Positions 18,039 to 27,647 of a DNA stretch of 64,000 nucleotides are shown here, one piece after another (positions within the stretch are counted from its first letter, which is position 1; every line of letters begins with the position of its first letter). The DNA is from Leptospira perolatii. Its GTDB lineage: Bacteria; Spirochaetota; Leptospiria; Leptospirales; Leptospiraceae. Both the position numbers and the translations under genes were made by a program. The notes under the pieces are model-generated. The model did not search any database. It was not told the origin of the DNA and was given only the letters and a program-made list of their open reading frames with translations. The DNA lies in assembly GCF_002811875.1 (NCBI RefSeq), contig NZ_NPDZ01000009.1, positions 62,001 to 126,000 of the forward strand. Reading direction: 5' to 3'.

Positions 18039-19775
18039 ATGCGTTTTCGGCAAGATCCTGATACAATTCAAGAAATTACTTCAGAAAAATCTGCGTATAC
18101 AAGAGGCAGAGATCTGGGTCAGTTCTTCACGCCTGCCTTCATCGCCGATTTGTTAGCCGAATGGATACTAGATAGCGTTCACTTTAGAACGCCTCATTCA
18201 GAGGAGAAAATTCGTATACTGGATCCTGCGGCCGGCACTGGAAATCTGTTCGCTTCCTTTATAGAAACTTACGGGAGAGACAAAAATTTTTCGAATCTAG
18301 AGTTTCACGCCTGGGAGCTCGATCCGCTATTATATTCTGAATGCGATCAATTGATGCGAAGCTTCGGCGTTCCGGAAGAATCCAAATTTATTCGACTCGG
18401 AAATTTTTTGAACATTGAGCCAACTAGTGTCAGATACGAGGCAATTGTTTGTAACCCTCCATACAAACGCCTAAGCCACCACAAGCTCGGTAATGAACTG
18501 CTTCGGGAATTCGGAAGAGAAATAGGTTTTCCGATACCTGGGACCGCAAATTTGTATGTCTTCTTTCTTTTAAGAATATTGAATCTTTTGAATATAGATG
18601 GAAGAGCTTCTATTATAGTTCCTTATGAATTCTTAAACGCTGGATATGGAGTTCCGATTAAAAGAGCGCTTCTTGATGCAGGTTGTTTGAAACGTCTCTT
18701 GATTCTTGACACCCCTCTCTCGCTTTTTTCGGGAGCAGTAACCACTTCCTGTATACTGTTTTTGGAAAAGTCCGCATCGATCTCCCAGGAATTTCTCTGG
18801 ACTCGCTCTCGACTTGAAGGAGCGATTAGTAAGTTACCGTCGCTTAACGATTTAGACTGGATCAAAGTCACTTTGGAAGCAGAAGAAAAATGGACTCCGC
18901 TCCTGCGGAAGTCAACAGGTGGCAGTTCCTTAAAAAGAGATGATATAATACCAACTAACAACAATTATGTGATAACTATGAATTCAAACTCCCGTGAAGA
19001 CTGGGTGCCAATTCGAGTGTTCGGAAAGTTTCGCAGAGGGATTGCAACAGGAGATAATCGTTTCTTTTTGCTGTCCGAAAAGGATGCCGAAAGCTTGTCG
19101 ATCCCTTCGGATTATTTGCGTCCCTCCGTACCAAAGGCTCAGTACGCTTTATCGTCATTCTTCTCGGAAGAGGACTGGGCAACACTTAGATCAGGAGGAG
19201 CAAAGGTATTGCTTCTTGATGCCAAGGATATTCCGCCACCGGAGCAATCCGGAGGTTTGCATTCTTACTTGGAAGAGGGTAAAAGGAGAGGCGTACCGAA
19301 TCGATTTCTGCCTTCCAAAAGGAGACCTTGGCATTCTCAAGAAGCTAGGGAGCCGGCTAGGATATTGGCCACATCCTTTCATAGAGAAGAGGTAAGATTC
19401 GTATGGAATTCGAGCAAAGCGGTCCATCTGACTTGCTTTCACGGATTTTCTCCGGTAGAGGAATACGAATCATTCCAAGAAGTGCTTTTTGCTTATTTGC
19501 TCACCCCCTCGGTAAGAACAGAATTAGAAAAGAAAAGCAGGGAATACGCGCAGGGATTGAGAAAAGTGGAACCAGGTGACCTCAATTCGCTCTTGGTTCC
19601 GGATTTTAGAAAATTCGAGGCCGATGTTTTATTAAAAATTGATAAACTAATTGCTGCTTACAAAGAATTGATCCAACCTTGGACTCCCGGTAGGAGGAGG
19701 AAGGCCGAATGGAGAAAGAGTGCCGCCGAAGAAGAGATACTCAATTACTTGGAGGCTGAGTTCAGGAAAAACTGA
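18039..19775 (+). CDS. Adenine-N6 DNA methyltransferase (Eco57I/TaqI-like)
   Basis: A 578-residue gamma-type N6-adenine methyltransferase: GQFFTPAFIADLLAEWIL (about residues 27-44), SAM-binding motif I DPAAGTGN (62-69) and catalytic motif IV NPPYKR (139-144), followed by a C-terminal half that could be the target-recognition domain. There is no N-terminal nuclease domain (PD-(D/E)xK) and no restriction endonuclease gene beside it, so it is either an orphan methyltransferase or a remnant of a restriction-modification system. The leader carries palindromes, suggesting regulation. It is convergent with the marR-like gene 21 bases downstream. Recognition sequence unknown. Confidence 0.87.
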   Translation: MRFRQDPDTIQEITSEKSAYTRGRDLGQFFTPAFIADLLAEWILDSVHFRTPHSEEKIRILDPAAGTGNLFASFIETYGRDKNFSNLEFHAWELDPLLYSECDQLMRSFGVPEESKFIRLGNFLNIEPTSVRYEAIVCNPPYKRLSHHKLGNELLREFGREIGFPIPGTANLYVFFLLRILNLLNIDGRASIIVPYEFLNAGYGVPIKRALLDAGCLKRLLILDTPLSLFSGAVTTSCILFLEKSASISQEFLWTRSRLEGAISKLPSLNDLDWIKVTLEAEEKWTPLLRKSTGGSSLKRDDIIPTNNNYVITMNSNSREDWVPIRVFGKFRRGIATGDNRFFLLSEKDAESLSIPSDYLRPSVPKAQYALSSFFSEEDWATLRSGGAKVLLLDAKDIPPPEQSGGLHSYLEEGKRRGVPNRFLPSKRRPWHSQEAREPARILATSFHREEVRFVWNSSKAVHLTCFHGFSPVEEYESFQEVLFAYLLTPSVRTELEKKSREYAQGLRKVEPGDLNSLLVPDFRKFEADVLLKIDKLIAAYKELIQPWTPGRRRKAEWRKSAAEEEILNYLEAEFRKN

Positions 19776-19796
19776 AGGAACAAAACCTGTTTAAGA

Positions 19797-20222
19797 CTAT
19801 TTTAAATTTTTATAAAGTTTGTCCAAAAGGCGGACGAGATCCTTTTTTTCTGATTCGGAAAAGCCTTTGTAAAGGCCCGAAAGCAGTGACCTGGAGATCC
19901 CGAGCATGATCGGCCGTATTGAGTAAGCTTTACGGGTGAGCTGTAAATGCACAACCCTCTGGTCCGAATTGTCTCTAACCCTCTCTACGTATTCCAGATC
20001 CTCCAACTTGTCGACCAAGGCGGTCAATGTGGATTTATCCCGGTCGATCATCTTCGCAATTTCCTGCATCTGTACTTTTTTGCTCATTGCGAGCGCGAAA
20101 AGAATATCTGCATGAGTCGTTGATAGCTGTCCGAGACCTTTTTCCTTCAATTCCCGGTTGAGATGTCTATGGAATTCGTCTCGAATTCTTGAAATAAGAT
20201 AAATGATAGTGCGTGGGTTCAT
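19797..20222 (-). CDS. MarR-family transcriptional regulator
   Basis: A 141-residue winged-helix regulator: [13 protein letters not shown] near residue 34, recognition region [15 protein letters not shown] (about 63-77), and the wing [14 protein letters not shown] (about 80-93), all typical for MarR dimers that bind palindromic operators and release on ligand binding. It lies 26 bases downstream of the MaoC-like gene on the same strand, so the two are probably co-transcribed and the regulator may control that operon (inference). Confidence 0.92.
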   Translation of the reverse strand: MNPRTIIYLISRIRDEFHRHLNRELKEKGLGQLSTTHADILFALAMSKKVQMQEIAKMIDRDKSTLTALVDKLEDLEYVERVRDNSDQRVVHLQLTRKAYSIRPIMLGISRSLLSGLYKGFSESEKKDLVRLLDKLYKNLK

Positions 20223-20248
20223 GGCGGATATCCGAGGAAAAGTCCAGT

Positions 20249-20713
20249 TCAGCCGAATTGGTAGAGATAAATGACTTCGCCGATGGCTGCTGGTTTTGCC
20301 GCACCTTCTACCTCGAAGCTCATTTTCAAAGTCATTCTAGCAGTTCCTCTCAAATCTTTGAGCTCGATCAACTCTGCTCTCAATCTAAGTTTGGATCCTA
20401 CTTTGACCGGATCCAAGAAACGCAATTTTTCCATTCCGTAGTTGATTCCCATCTTTATGTTCTTCAGTTCTAAAATTTGGCTGAGTAGATAAGGAGCCAT
20501 GGAAAGCGTAAGATAACCGTGGGCAATGGTTGTTCCGAAAGGAGATTCTTTTGCGGCTCTGGCTGGATCTGTATGTATCCACTGATGGTCAAGAGTAGCA
20601 TCGGCAAATTTATTGATTTGCTCTTGAGTGATCTCAATCCAATCGGAAGCACCGAGTTCCTTTCCCTCATAAGCGGCTAATTCCGCAAAGCTGGATAATA
20701 CGAGTTTGGCCAT
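20249..20713 (-). CDS. MaoC-like (R)-specific enoyl-CoA hydratase
   Basis: A 154-residue hot-dog-fold protein of the MaoC/NodN dehydratase family. The hydratase-2 region reads [14 protein letters not shown] (about residues 35-48), with the Asp and His expected to act on the enoyl thioester, followed by [11 protein letters not shown]. The start at 20713 has AGGAG six bases upstream. A longer in-frame extension to 20902 has no such site and does not look like family sequence. Likely reaction: hydration of trans-2-enoyl-CoA or -ACP. In an operon with the marR-like regulator. Confidence 0.9.
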   Translation of the reverse strand: MAKLVLSSFAELAAYEGKELGASDWIEITQEQINKFADATLDHQWIHTDPARAAKESPFGTTIAHGYLTLSMAPYLLSQILELKNIKMGINYGMEKLRFLDPVKVGSKLRLRAELIELKDLRGTARMTLKMSFEVEGAAKPAAIGEVIYLYQFG

Positions 20714-20798
20714 AAGGAACTCCTTTTTTGAAGACAAGGCTTCTTTCCTAAAATTCACTTTCGATGATTGTTTTGTCACCAACTTTTTAGCGTCGGAC

Positions 20799-20814
20799 CA
20801 GAACGAGTGTTCTG
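20799..20814. promoter_or_regulatory. Palindrome in the maoC/nuo divergent region
   Basis: Perfect 6-bp arms CAGAAC and GTTCTG separated by GAGT. The GAAC-N4-GTTC spacing is that of many repressor half-sites. It lies about 86 bases upstream of the MaoC-like start, so it is a candidate operator for the co-transcribed MarR-type regulator (inference). Confidence 0.35.
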
Positions 20815-20915
20815 TTTTTGCCAGGGATTTATTTGAGAGTCGAAACAGGTTTATTAGAAATGCGGCAAGTACCTCCTCTCTTGTTGCGAGAATTATTCTC
20901 AAAAACTATTTTCTT

Positions 20916-20941
20916 AAAACCGAAAAATCTGGTTCGGTTTT
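20916..20941. terminator. Terminator-like hairpin in a region where neither neighbour ends
   Basis: Perfect 9-bp arms AAAACCGAA (20916-20924) and TTCGGTTTT (20933-20941) with an 8-nt loop. The arms carry A4 on the left and T4 on the right, so it could work in either direction. Both flanking genes start on either side and lead away, so this would end a leader or an unannotated small transcript. Confidence 0.4.
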
Positions 20942-21058
20942 AGTCGGCATGGAACAAAGTAAAAATCTTGGTCTGTCCAACCTGTTTTTAACTTTTCCGG
21001 CCTTCTCGCTAAAAGGATTGACATAAGCCGTCCTGGAACACCGAATTGAAGTCTGCAC

Positions 21059-21436
21059 ATGGGAAGCACGCCAGAACACCTCGGCCCACTTCTGATCCAA
21101 TTTTTACTCGGAGTCGGTTTTTCCGCTCTGATCTTGGCGCTCGCGTTCTTACTCAATCCAAAAAAGAAATCGAAGCCTCAGGATACTTTCGAGTGCGGAG
21201 TTCCGTACTATGGAGACGCAAGAGGGCTTTTTAATATTAAGTTCTATTTGGTCGCGGTTTTATTTATACTATTCGATATCGAAGCCATTTTTCTTTTCCC
21301 CTATGCAGTAAATCTGAAGTCATTTACAAAAGCAGGCCTCGGACCTTTTCTTCTGATTGAAATGTTCGTATTCTTATTTACGATTATAGTCGGATTGTAT
21401 TATATTCGTAAGAAGGGGGCATTGGAATGGGATTAA
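21059..21436 (+). CDS. nuoA: NADH-quinone oxidoreductase subunit A
   Basis: A 125-residue ND3-type membrane subunit of complex I with three hydrophobic segments. The family's conserved loop is present: [14 protein letters not shown] (about residues 37-50), with the redox-sensitive Cys, followed by [24 protein letters not shown](Y/W) (about 60-81). It is the first gene of the nuo operon. Its 3' end overlaps nuoB by ten bases. Confidence 0.97.
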   Translation: MGSTPEHLGPLLIQFLLGVGFSALILALAFLLNPKKKSKPQDTFECGVPYYGDARGLFNIKFYLVAVLFILFDIEAIFLFPYAVNLKSFTKAGLGPFLLIEMFVFLFTIIVGLYYIRKKGALEWD

Positions 21437-21987
21437 ACGACCAACTCAGTAAACCCGGCCAAATGTACGGAGATATGGCGCAAGTAGGCACTATAGATTC
21501 TGTAATCAATTGGGGGAGAAGCTTTTCTCTCTGGCCTTATCCATTTGCGACCGCTTGCTGCGGAATTGAATACATGAGCACCGCTTGCTCGGACTACGAT
21601 ATTGCACGTTTCGGAGCGGAGAGACCTTCCTTTTCTCCAAGACAGGCAGACATGATCTTGGTGCTTGGGACTATTACTTACAAAATGGCTCCAGTGCTCC
21701 GCGAAATTTATGACCAACTTGCAGAACCAAAATTCGTGATCAGCGTTGGCGCTTGCGCTTCCTCCGGTGGAATGTTCCATACCTACGGAGTTTTACAAGG
21801 TGTGGATAGAATTTTGCCCGTGGATGTATATGTTCCAGGTTGTCCCCCAAGACCGGAAGCGATCCTAGATGCACTTGTAAAGCTTCAAGAAAAAGTAAAA
21901 TCTCAAGGACTTGAAGCGAGACGCCAAGAAGTAATGAGGAAGATCCAGGAGATGAACGAAAGAAATAAACCCCTGGTCGTCCGATGA
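21427..21987 (+). CDS. nuoB: NADH-quinone oxidoreductase subunit B
   Basis: A 186-residue PSST-type subunit that carries the terminal N2 [4Fe-4S] cluster passing electrons to quinone. The cluster cysteines are seen as the tandem pair in [10 protein letters not shown] (about residues 39-40), one in GACASSGG (about 104) and one in VPGCPPRPE (about 134). The C-terminal about 30 residues ([12 protein letters not shown]...) are charged and variable. It overlaps nuoA by ten and nuoC by four bases, which implies translational coupling within the operon. Confidence 0.98.
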   Translation: MGLNDQLSKPGQMYGDMAQVGTIDSVINWGRSFSLWPYPFATACCGIEYMSTACSDYDIARFGAERPSFSPRQADMILVLGTITYKMAPVLREIYDQLAEPKFVISVGACASSGGMFHTYGVLQGVDRILPVDVYVPGCPPRPEAILDALVKLQEKVKSQGLEARRQEVMRKIQEMNERNKPLVVR

Positions 21988-22505
21988 AAGAAATTGTAGA
22001 GCGTTTCTTAAAAGATAAGTTTCCCCAGTTCATTTACAAAGAAGAAGTAGTCTCCTCTAACGTTCCCGTATTTTTTTTGAAACCAGAAGGCGTGCTTCCG
22101 GTTTTGAAAGCATTAAAAAACGAGCCTGAGATCGAATTGAATTATTTGAACGATCTAACAGCGATCGATTGGCTCGGGAAAAAGGAACCTAGATTCGAAG
22201 TATGTTATCTACTCCGTTCTCTAAATAAATCTTCTACTAGAGTTCAGATCAAGGTTCCGGTAGAAGACGGGGAAGGCGTTCCGAGCATTGTCTCTATATT
22301 TAAAGGCGCGAATTGGCCGGAGAGAGAAGTGTTCGACTTATTCGGAATCGTTTTCCATGGGCATCCGCAGATGGAAAGACTTATCCTTCCTGATAATTTT
22401 CAAGGACATCCATTACGAAAAGATTATCCTTTGGAAGGCTTCGGTCAGGATTATCTGATCGAAGATCTGCTTACCATTCATGTTTCGGAAGATATGCAGG
22501 GCTAA
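21984..22505 (+). CDS. nuoC: NADH-quinone oxidoreductase subunit C
   Basis: A 173-residue 30-kDa-type subunit of the peripheral arm of complex I. The signature is complete: [25 protein letters not shown] (about residues 112-136) and then [18 protein letters not shown] (about 137-154). Length is typical of a separate NuoC and not the NuoCD fusion found in enterobacteria, consistent with nuoD being a separate gene three bases downstream. Confidence 0.97.
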   Translation: MKEIVERFLKDKFPQFIYKEEVVSSNVPVFFLKPEGVLPVLKALKNEPEIELNYLNDLTAIDWLGKKEPRFEVCYLLRSLNKSSTRVQIKVPVEDGEGVPSIVSIFKGANWPEREVFDLFGIVFHGHPQMERLILPDNFQGHPLRKDYPLEGFGQDYLIEDLLTIHVSEDMQG

Positions 22506-22508
22506 TCA

Positions 22509-23732
22509 ATGGCAAACATGTACGAAAAGACAGCGGAACACTTTTCTTCTAAGTTCAAAGATTTGCCTGAAGGACACCTTCTCGTAAATCTCGGTCCTTC
22601 TCATCCTGCGACTCACGGTATTTTGCAAAATGTGATCCAGTTGGATGGGGAGAGGGTTGTAGACTCCGAATCCGTTATCGGATACGTGCATCGCTGTTTT
22701 GAAAAGTTGGGAGAAAGCTACACTTATAATCAATTCCTAGTTTGCACAGACAGGATGAATTATGTTTCTACGCCTTTGAACAATATTGGCTGGATCTTGG
22801 CAGTGGAAAAGATGATGGGAATACAGGTGCCGGACAGAGTAACTTACGTCCGCATGATTATCTCGGAATTGTCCAGAATCATGGATCACATCATCTGCAA
22901 TGGAATCCTAGGTGTGGACCTCGGCGCTTTTTCCGGAATGCTGCATTTATTCCATCATCGGGAAAATATCTATCAGGTAATCGAAAAACTAACAGGTGCT
23001 AGGTTAACGACCACCTTTTGTAGAATAGGTGGTTTGGAAAAGGATATCTACCCTGAGTTCGCCAAAGAAGTAAAACTCATCTGCAAAGGTTTGAAGCCTG
23101 CGATCGAAGAATTCCAAGTTCTACTCGTAAATAACAGAATTTTCTTAGATAGAACCGACGGAATCGGAGGAATCTCTGCGGAAAAGGCGATCGAGTACGG
23201 ATACTCCGGCCCGAATCTCCGTGCCGCCGGAGTGGATTGGGATGTTAGAAAAGACGAGCCTTATATGTTCTACGATAAAGTAGACTTTGATGTTCCGATC
23301 GGTGAGGACGGAAGCGTACTTCATAGAACCTTAGTTCGAATGGAAGAAATGCGGCAATCGATTCGGATCATCGAACAGCTTGTAGACGGAATTCCAGAGG
23401 GACCTCATCACGCGGATGTTCCGCACGCCTATCTTCCTTCCAAAGATAAAGTATATAAAAACATGGAAGAATTAATCTATCATTTCAAAATCATTATGCA
23501 CGGGGTTCAGGTTCCTGCAGGTGAATATTATATGGCTACCGAAGCCGCGAACGGTGAGCTGGGTTATTATATCGTTTCCGAGGGAGGCAAATCTCCTTGG
23601 AGAGTGCATGTTCGTAGGCCGTGCTTTTGGTTTTATCAGTCGTTTAACGAATTAGTAAAGGGCGGTCTTTTGGCAGATACTGTTGCGACCATGAGTTCTT
23701 TGAACGTGATTGCCGGAGAGCTGGATTGCTGA
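22509..23732 (+). CDS. nuoD: NADH-quinone oxidoreductase subunit D
   Basis: A 407-residue 49-kDa-type subunit that forms the quinone-binding cavity with NuoB. Recognisable are [13 protein letters not shown] (about residues 28-40), with the quinone-site His, Y-V-H-R-C-F-E-K-L (about 59-67), R-I-M-D-H-I-I-C-N (about 119-127), and the C-terminal [14 protein letters not shown] (about 344-357) ending in V-I-A-G-E-L-D-C. The stop codon overlaps the nuoE start (TGATG). Confidence 0.98.
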   Translation: MANMYEKTAEHFSSKFKDLPEGHLLVNLGPSHPATHGILQNVIQLDGERVVDSESVIGYVHRCFEKLGESYTYNQFLVCTDRMNYVSTPLNNIGWILAVEKMMGIQVPDRVTYVRMIISELSRIMDHIICNGILGVDLGAFSGMLHLFHHRENIYQVIEKLTGARLTTTFCRIGGLEKDIYPEFAKEVKLICKGLKPAIEEFQVLLVNNRIFLDRTDGIGGISAEKAIEYGYSGPNLRAAGVDWDVRKDEPYMFYDKVDFDVPIGEDGSVLHRTLVRMEEMRQSIRIIEQLVDGIPEGPHHADVPHAYLPSKDKVYKNMEELIYHFKIIMHGVQVPAGEYYMATEAANGELGYYIVSEGGKSPWRVHVRRPCFWFYQSFNELVKGGLLADTVATMSSLNVIAGELDC

Positions 23733-24211
23733 TGTCTTACCAATTTTCCCAAGAATCCGAAAAAAGATTTTCTAAGCTGTTCGAAATGTTTCCGGACAAG
23801 AGGAGTATTATTCTTCCCGCTCTCTATATGCTCCAAAAGGAAAAGGGTTTTGTAGATCGCGAGGGAATGCAGTATATCGCGAATAAAATCGGAGATCCGA
23901 TTTCTCTGGCTCATGTCTACGGAGTTGCGACTTTTTACACTTTATACAACAAAAAACCAGTAGGAAAATATCATATTCAGATTTGCTCAAATACGAGTTG
24001 TTATCTGAGAGGAAACGACGTGTTGGAAAAACATGTGTGCTCCAAATTGGGAATCAAACCCGGGCAGACTACTCCCGACAAAAAATTCACCGTGGACGAA
24101 GTCGAGTGCCTCGGTGCTTGCGGCTATGCACCGATGATGCAAATCAACGATTCGTTTTACGAAAATCTAACATTAGAAAATATTGATAAACTTCTTCAGG
24201 ATTTGAAATAG
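23732..24211 (+). CDS. nuoE: NADH-quinone oxidoreductase subunit E
   Basis: A 159-residue 24-kDa-type subunit that carries the N1a [2Fe-2S] cluster in a thioredoxin-like fold. The four ligands are visible as C-x4-C in [10 protein letters not shown] (about residues 86-95) and C-x3-C in [10 protein letters not shown] (about 129-138). The ATG at 23732 overlaps the nuoD stop and is preferred to the TTG six bases upstream. It partners with NuoF in the NADH-oxidising module. Confidence 0.97.
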   Translation: MSYQFSQESEKRFSKLFEMFPDKRSIILPALYMLQKEKGFVDREGMQYIANKIGDPISLAHVYGVATFYTLYNKKPVGKYHIQICSNTSCYLRGNDVLEKHVCSKLGIKPGQTTPDKKFTVDEVECLGACGYAPMMQINDSFYENLTLENIDKLLQDLK

Positions 24212-24222
24212 AGGCTGATGAA

Positions 24223-25536
24223 ATGGCCGAGATGAAATTACTTACAAAGTATATTGACGATCCAAGATCGAATGACTTGGATTTCTATGAATCCGTTCAC
24301 GGTTACGACGGAATGAAGAAGGCTCTGCAGCTCAAGCCAGAAGAGATCATTGATATCGTAAAAAAGTCTGGTTTGAGAGGTAGGGGAGGCGCTGGATTCC
24401 CTACCGGTTTGAAATGGTCCTTTATACCCAAAGACAATCCAAAACCGAAATATATCATATGCAATGCGGACGAAGGAGAGCCCGGCACATTTAAGGACAG
24501 AAAGCTGCTCGAAAATCTTCCCCACCAGATTCTCGAAGGAATGGTGATTGGAGCCAAGGCGATCGGCGCGAATAAAGGATTTTTTTATATTCGCGGGGAG
24601 TTTCACAAAGGAATCGATTCCGTGCAGAAAGCGATCGATGAGGCTTACGCAAAAGGATATTTAGGAAAAAATATTTTAGGAAGTGGCTTCGATTTTGATC
24701 TGGTTTTGTACCAAGGTGCTGGTGCTTATATTTGCGGAGAGGAGACTGCTTTGATTAGCAGTATCGAAGGCAGAAGAGGACATCCAAGATTGAAACCTCC
24801 GTTTCCTGCAGTTTCAGGCTTGTACAGATGTCCTACGGTAGTAAACAACGTGGAGACTTTCTCGGCTATCCCTCATATTTTTGATAAGGGTGCAGAGTGG
24901 TATTCCAAATTGGGGACTGAAAAATCTCCTGGAACTAGACTCTTTTCAGTTTCTGGACACGTTAAAAAACCAGGAGTCTACGAAATCGAACTCGGAACTC
25001 CCTTGATGGAACTAGTCATGGATATCTGCGGTGGAATGTTAAACGACATACCTTTGAAGGCGGTCATTCCCGGAGGCTCCTCCGTGCCGATTCTGACTGC
25101 GGAGGAATGTAAAACCGCAAACATGGACTTTGAGTCCATGGCGGCACACAAAACCATGCTAGGTTCCGGTGCTGTCATTGTGATCGGAGAAGGGACCGAT
25201 TTGGTAGAAACAACATATCGTTTTGCGAAATTTTATGCGCACGAATCCTGCGGACAGTGCACCCCTTGCCGGGAAGGTACTCATTGGGTGAGGGACCTCC
25301 TTCAAAAAATTAGAGAAGGGAACGGAACTCAAGGGGATTTGGATCTGATACTTTCTCTTTCTCGGAATATGGAAGGTGGAACTACGATTTGTCCATTGTC
25401 GGACGCGTGCGTAGGTGCAGTAAGGCCGACTATATTAAAATTTCGTCATGAATTCGAAGCGAGGCTAAAAAAGACAGCTCCTGTGAACGATATTGCTCAA
25501 GCAGAGAGCGGTAGCCCTGTGGGTAAGGAAGGCTGA
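24223..25536 (+). CDS. nuoF: NADH-quinone oxidoreductase subunit F
   Basis: A 437-residue 51-kDa-type subunit that binds NADH, FMN and the N3 [4Fe-4S] cluster. Visible: the nucleotide-binding [16 protein letters not shown] (about residues 51-66), the FMN region [19 protein letters not shown] (about 165-183), and the cluster ligands in [13 protein letters not shown] (about 341-353) plus a downstream Cys in [10 protein letters not shown] (about 386-395). Seven bases separate its stop from the start of nuoH, so no NuoG is encoded between them, which is unusual. Confidence 0.98.
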   Translation: MAEMKLLTKYIDDPRSNDLDFYESVHGYDGMKKALQLKPEEIIDIVKKSGLRGRGGAGFPTGLKWSFIPKDNPKPKYIICNADEGEPGTFKDRKLLENLPHQILEGMVIGAKAIGANKGFFYIRGEFHKGIDSVQKAIDEAYAKGYLGKNILGSGFDFDLVLYQGAGAYICGEETALISSIEGRRGHPRLKPPFPAVSGLYRCPTVVNNVETFSAIPHIFDKGAEWYSKLGTEKSPGTRLFSVSGHVKKPGVYEIELGTPLMELVMDICGGMLNDIPLKAVIPGGSSVPILTAEECKTANMDFESMAAHKTMLGSGAVIVIGEGTDLVETTYRFAKFYAHESCGQCTPCREGTHWVRDLLQKIREGNGTQGDLDLILSLSRNMEGGTTICPLSDACVGAVRPTILKFRHEFEARLKKTAPVNDIAQAESGSPVGKEG

Positions 25537-25543
25537 AAAGAAT

Positions 25544-26593
25544 ATGGATTGGAATCAGGTCCTTTTTTGGCTTTTAAAGAGTGTAGTCTTTTTCGTAATT
25601 TTCATCACTGCTTGCGCGTATTATACTCTTGCAGAGCGCCGGGTCGCTGGATTTATCCAAGACAGGAAGGGACCAAATCGAGCAGGTCCTTTCGGAATAT
25701 TCCAACCTCTTGCTGATGGAATTAAATTCTTAACTAAGGAAGAAATCTTTCCAAAGAATGTGAACAAGGTTATGTACTTGGTGGCTCCAGCTATCTCCAT
25801 GACTTGCGCAATTTTAGCCTGGGCGGTAATTCCTCTGGGTGGAAGGATCGATCTGCCAAACTGGATTTCATCCAAGATTGGAATCGGAAGTTTGGATTTG
25901 CAGATTGCGAATCCCGACACTGGTATTCTTTTTTTATTTGCGATCTCTAGCCTCTCAGTTTATGGAATCATTTTGGCTGGATGGGCGAGTAATAATAAAT
26001 ACAGTTTGATCGGAGGAATTCGATCCACCGCTCAAATGATCAGCTATGAATTGCCTCTCGGTTTATCCGTGGCGTCTATCGTAATATTGACAGGTTCATT
26101 ACGACTTACTGATATTAATGATTCTCAAATCGGGCTCTGGAATTTCTTTAAATTGCCCGGATTTATCGCCTTTTTTGTGTTTGTTGTAGCCATGTTTGCC
26201 GAAACGAATCGATTGCCGTTCGACTTGGCCGAAGCAGAATCCGAATTGGTAGTCGGGTTTCATACTGAATATGGAGCTTTCAAATTCGCGTTATTCTTTA
26301 TTGCAGAATATATGAATATGATCACGATGAGTTGTGTGGTTACCCTTCTTTTCTTCGGCGGTTATAATGTTCCGTTTGGAATCTTAGAAGGCTCTCCGTA
26401 CCGACCTCTTTTTGGTCTAGGCTTCTTTGCGATCAAAGTTCTGTTTTTTGCCTTTGCGTTTTTATGGGTTCGCTGGACTCTTCCAAGATTTCGCTACGAT
26501 CAGTTGATGAGTATAGGCTGGAAGAAAATGATTCCGTGGGCTGTGTTCAATATTGTGGTCGCGAGCATCTATTCTCAGTGGCAGGGATTCTAA
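25544..26593 (+). CDS. nuoH: NADH-quinone oxidoreductase subunit H
   Basis: A 349-residue ND1-type subunit with about eight membrane segments, connecting the quinone cavity to the proton-translocating arm. Conserved: [21 protein letters not shown] (about residues 33-53), and the acidic loop [19 protein letters not shown] (about 224-242). The ATG at 25544 fits the family N-terminus. An upstream in-frame ATG at 25493 would lie inside nuoF. Four bases lie between this stop and nuoJ, so nuoI is also absent from the run. Confidence 0.97.
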   Translation: MDWNQVLFWLLKSVVFFVIFITACAYYTLAERRVAGFIQDRKGPNRAGPFGIFQPLADGIKFLTKEEIFPKNVNKVMYLVAPAISMTCAILAWAVIPLGGRIDLPNWISSKIGIGSLDLQIANPDTGILFLFAISSLSVYGIILAGWASNNKYSLIGGIRSTAQMISYELPLGLSVASIVILTGSLRLTDINDSQIGLWNFFKLPGFIAFFVFVVAMFAETNRLPFDLAEAESELVVGFHTEYGAFKFALFFIAEYMNMITMSCVVTLLFFGGYNVPFGILEGSPYRPLFGLGFFAIKVLFFAFAFLWVRWTLPRFRYDQLMSIGWKKMIPWAVFNIVVASIYSQWQGF

Positions 26594-26596
26594 GCG

Positions 26597-27307
26597 ATGG
26601 CCGGAATTTTTGATCAACCTCAGCTACTTCTTTTCTTCGTGTTTGCGGGGATCCTGATCGCAGGTTCTCTCGGAGTAGTTTTTCATCCGAATCCGATTTC
26701 GTCGGCGATTCTTTTGGTTCTCGCCTTTTTTGCATTAGGCGGAATTTATGCGGTCATGGGTTCCATATTCATCGCTACCATGCAGGTGCTGGTGTACGCC
26801 GGTGCGATTATGGTACTGGTCGTATTTGTCCTTATGCTTCTTTCCCTCCATGACGAAGGAGTAACTCATCTTTGGAAAAATCCGATCAAGAAAAGTATTC
26901 TGCTCGGATTTGTGGCGATTCTCGGAGTATTGCTTGTGAATGCGGTTCGTGAAGGAGTTCCTCATACTGCCCTTGGACCGAATGGGTACGGAGAAGAACT
27001 GCATTATCGTTATTCGATTCCGAATTCCCAAGCTGGGGAGTCCAGGAGCGGAAGCCAATCGAGCGATTCTGTAGATTCCAATCCGATGAAGAAATTTATG
27101 GTTCCGAGTGAATCGAATCCTTTGTCGATAAATGCGACTACCCAAGTGAACGGGAATACAGCGGTTGTCGGGTCTTCAATGTTTTTGGAATACTTGCTTC
27201 CCTTCGAAATCGTATCAGTGCTTCTTCTCGCAGCGGTTTTAGGAGCGGTGATACTGGGCAAAAAGAATTTGGGTAAGAAAGACGAGGATATAGGTAGTCG
27301 CTTATGA
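26597..27307 (+). CDS. nuoJ: NADH-quinone oxidoreductase subunit J, with an insertion
   Basis: A 236-residue ND6-type subunit with five hydrophobic segments. The family core [31 protein letters not shown] (about residues 52-82) is intact. Compared with typical NuoJ (about 165-200), a polar, Ser/Asn-rich stretch at residues about 120-190 is inserted before the last membrane segment. It has no recognisable domain and would sit on one face of the membrane arm. The stop overlaps the nuoK ATG. Confidence 0.93.
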   Translation: MAGIFDQPQLLLFFVFAGILIAGSLGVVFHPNPISSAILLVLAFFALGGIYAVMGSIFIATMQVLVYAGAIMVLVVFVLMLLSLHDEGVTHLWKNPIKKSILLGFVAILGVLLVNAVREGVPHTALGPNGYGEELHYRYSIPNSQAGESRSGSQSSDSVDSNPMKKFMVPSESNPLSINATTQVNGNTAVVGSSMFLEYLLPFEIVSVLLLAAVLGAVILGKKNLGKKDEDIGSRL

Positions 27308-27642
27308 ATCAGCAAGCAGTGATTAGTCGAACCGTCTCCGGAATCCCCGTGGAGTTCATCTTAATCTTAGCGGTCATCGTTTTTTCAATCGGAGTCGCGG
27401 GTGTTTTGTTTCGACGAAGCGCGGTTGTGATTTTCATGTCCATAGAATTAATACTGAATTCGGTGAATCTGGTTTTTGTAACATTTTCTAAAGCTCTTCT
27501 TCAGGTGCAGGGAGAAGTGGTTGTATTTTTTGTTATGGCGATCGCCGCCGCTGAAGCTGCTATCGGATTGGCCTTGGTAGTAGCGATTCATAGGAAAAAG
27601 AAGACCAGCTTTGTAGACGAAATGAACTTAATGAAATGGTAA
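27304..27642 (+). CDS. nuoK: NADH-quinone oxidoreductase subunit K
   Basis: A 112-residue ND4L-type subunit with three membrane segments. It includes [24 protein letters not shown] (about residues 33-56), with the buried Glu of segment 2, and the second conserved acidic stretch [15 protein letters not shown] (about 77-91). The size is normal (100-110). The start overlaps nuoJ by four bases, and nuoL begins five bases after the stop. Confidence 0.97.
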   Translation: MNQQAVISRTVSGIPVEFILILAVIVFSIGVAGVLFRRSAVVIFMSIELILNSVNLVFVTFSKALLQVQGEVVVFFVMAIAAAEAAIGLALVVAIHRKKKTSFVDEMNLMKW

Positions 27643-27647
27643 TATAG

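Larger units (their letters stand above)
20714..21058. other. 345-base divergent intergenic region between maoC-like and nuoA
   Basis: No gene is supported here. It holds a palindrome with arms CAGAAC and GTTCTG around GAGT (20799-20814), a terminator-like hairpin (20916-20941) and a TTGACA string (21018-21023) about 36 bases before nuoA without a convincing -10. An open frame that runs through the region on the plus strand starts inside the maoC-like start and has no ribosome-binding site. Confidence 0.7.

Noticed and set aside
18039..19775. Complete restriction-modification or BREX system around the methyltransferase
   Set aside because: No endonuclease, helicase or other defence gene is adjacent; both neighbours are an ankyrin protein and a MarR regulator.
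20799..20814. SOS box (LexA site)
   Set aside because: It matches the Gram-positive GAAC-N4-GTTC form, but the box reported for Leptospira differs and the flanking genes are not SOS genes.
20706..21026. Plus-strand open frame of 106 codons in the maoC/nuo divergent region
   Set aside because: Overlaps the 5' end of the MaoC-like gene, has no ribosome-binding site, and crosses the hairpin and palindrome; its translation has no family resemblance.
21018..21046. nuoA promoter with TTGACA at 21018-21023
   Set aside because: No acceptable -10 lies 16-18 bases downstream, so the promoter is not assigned.
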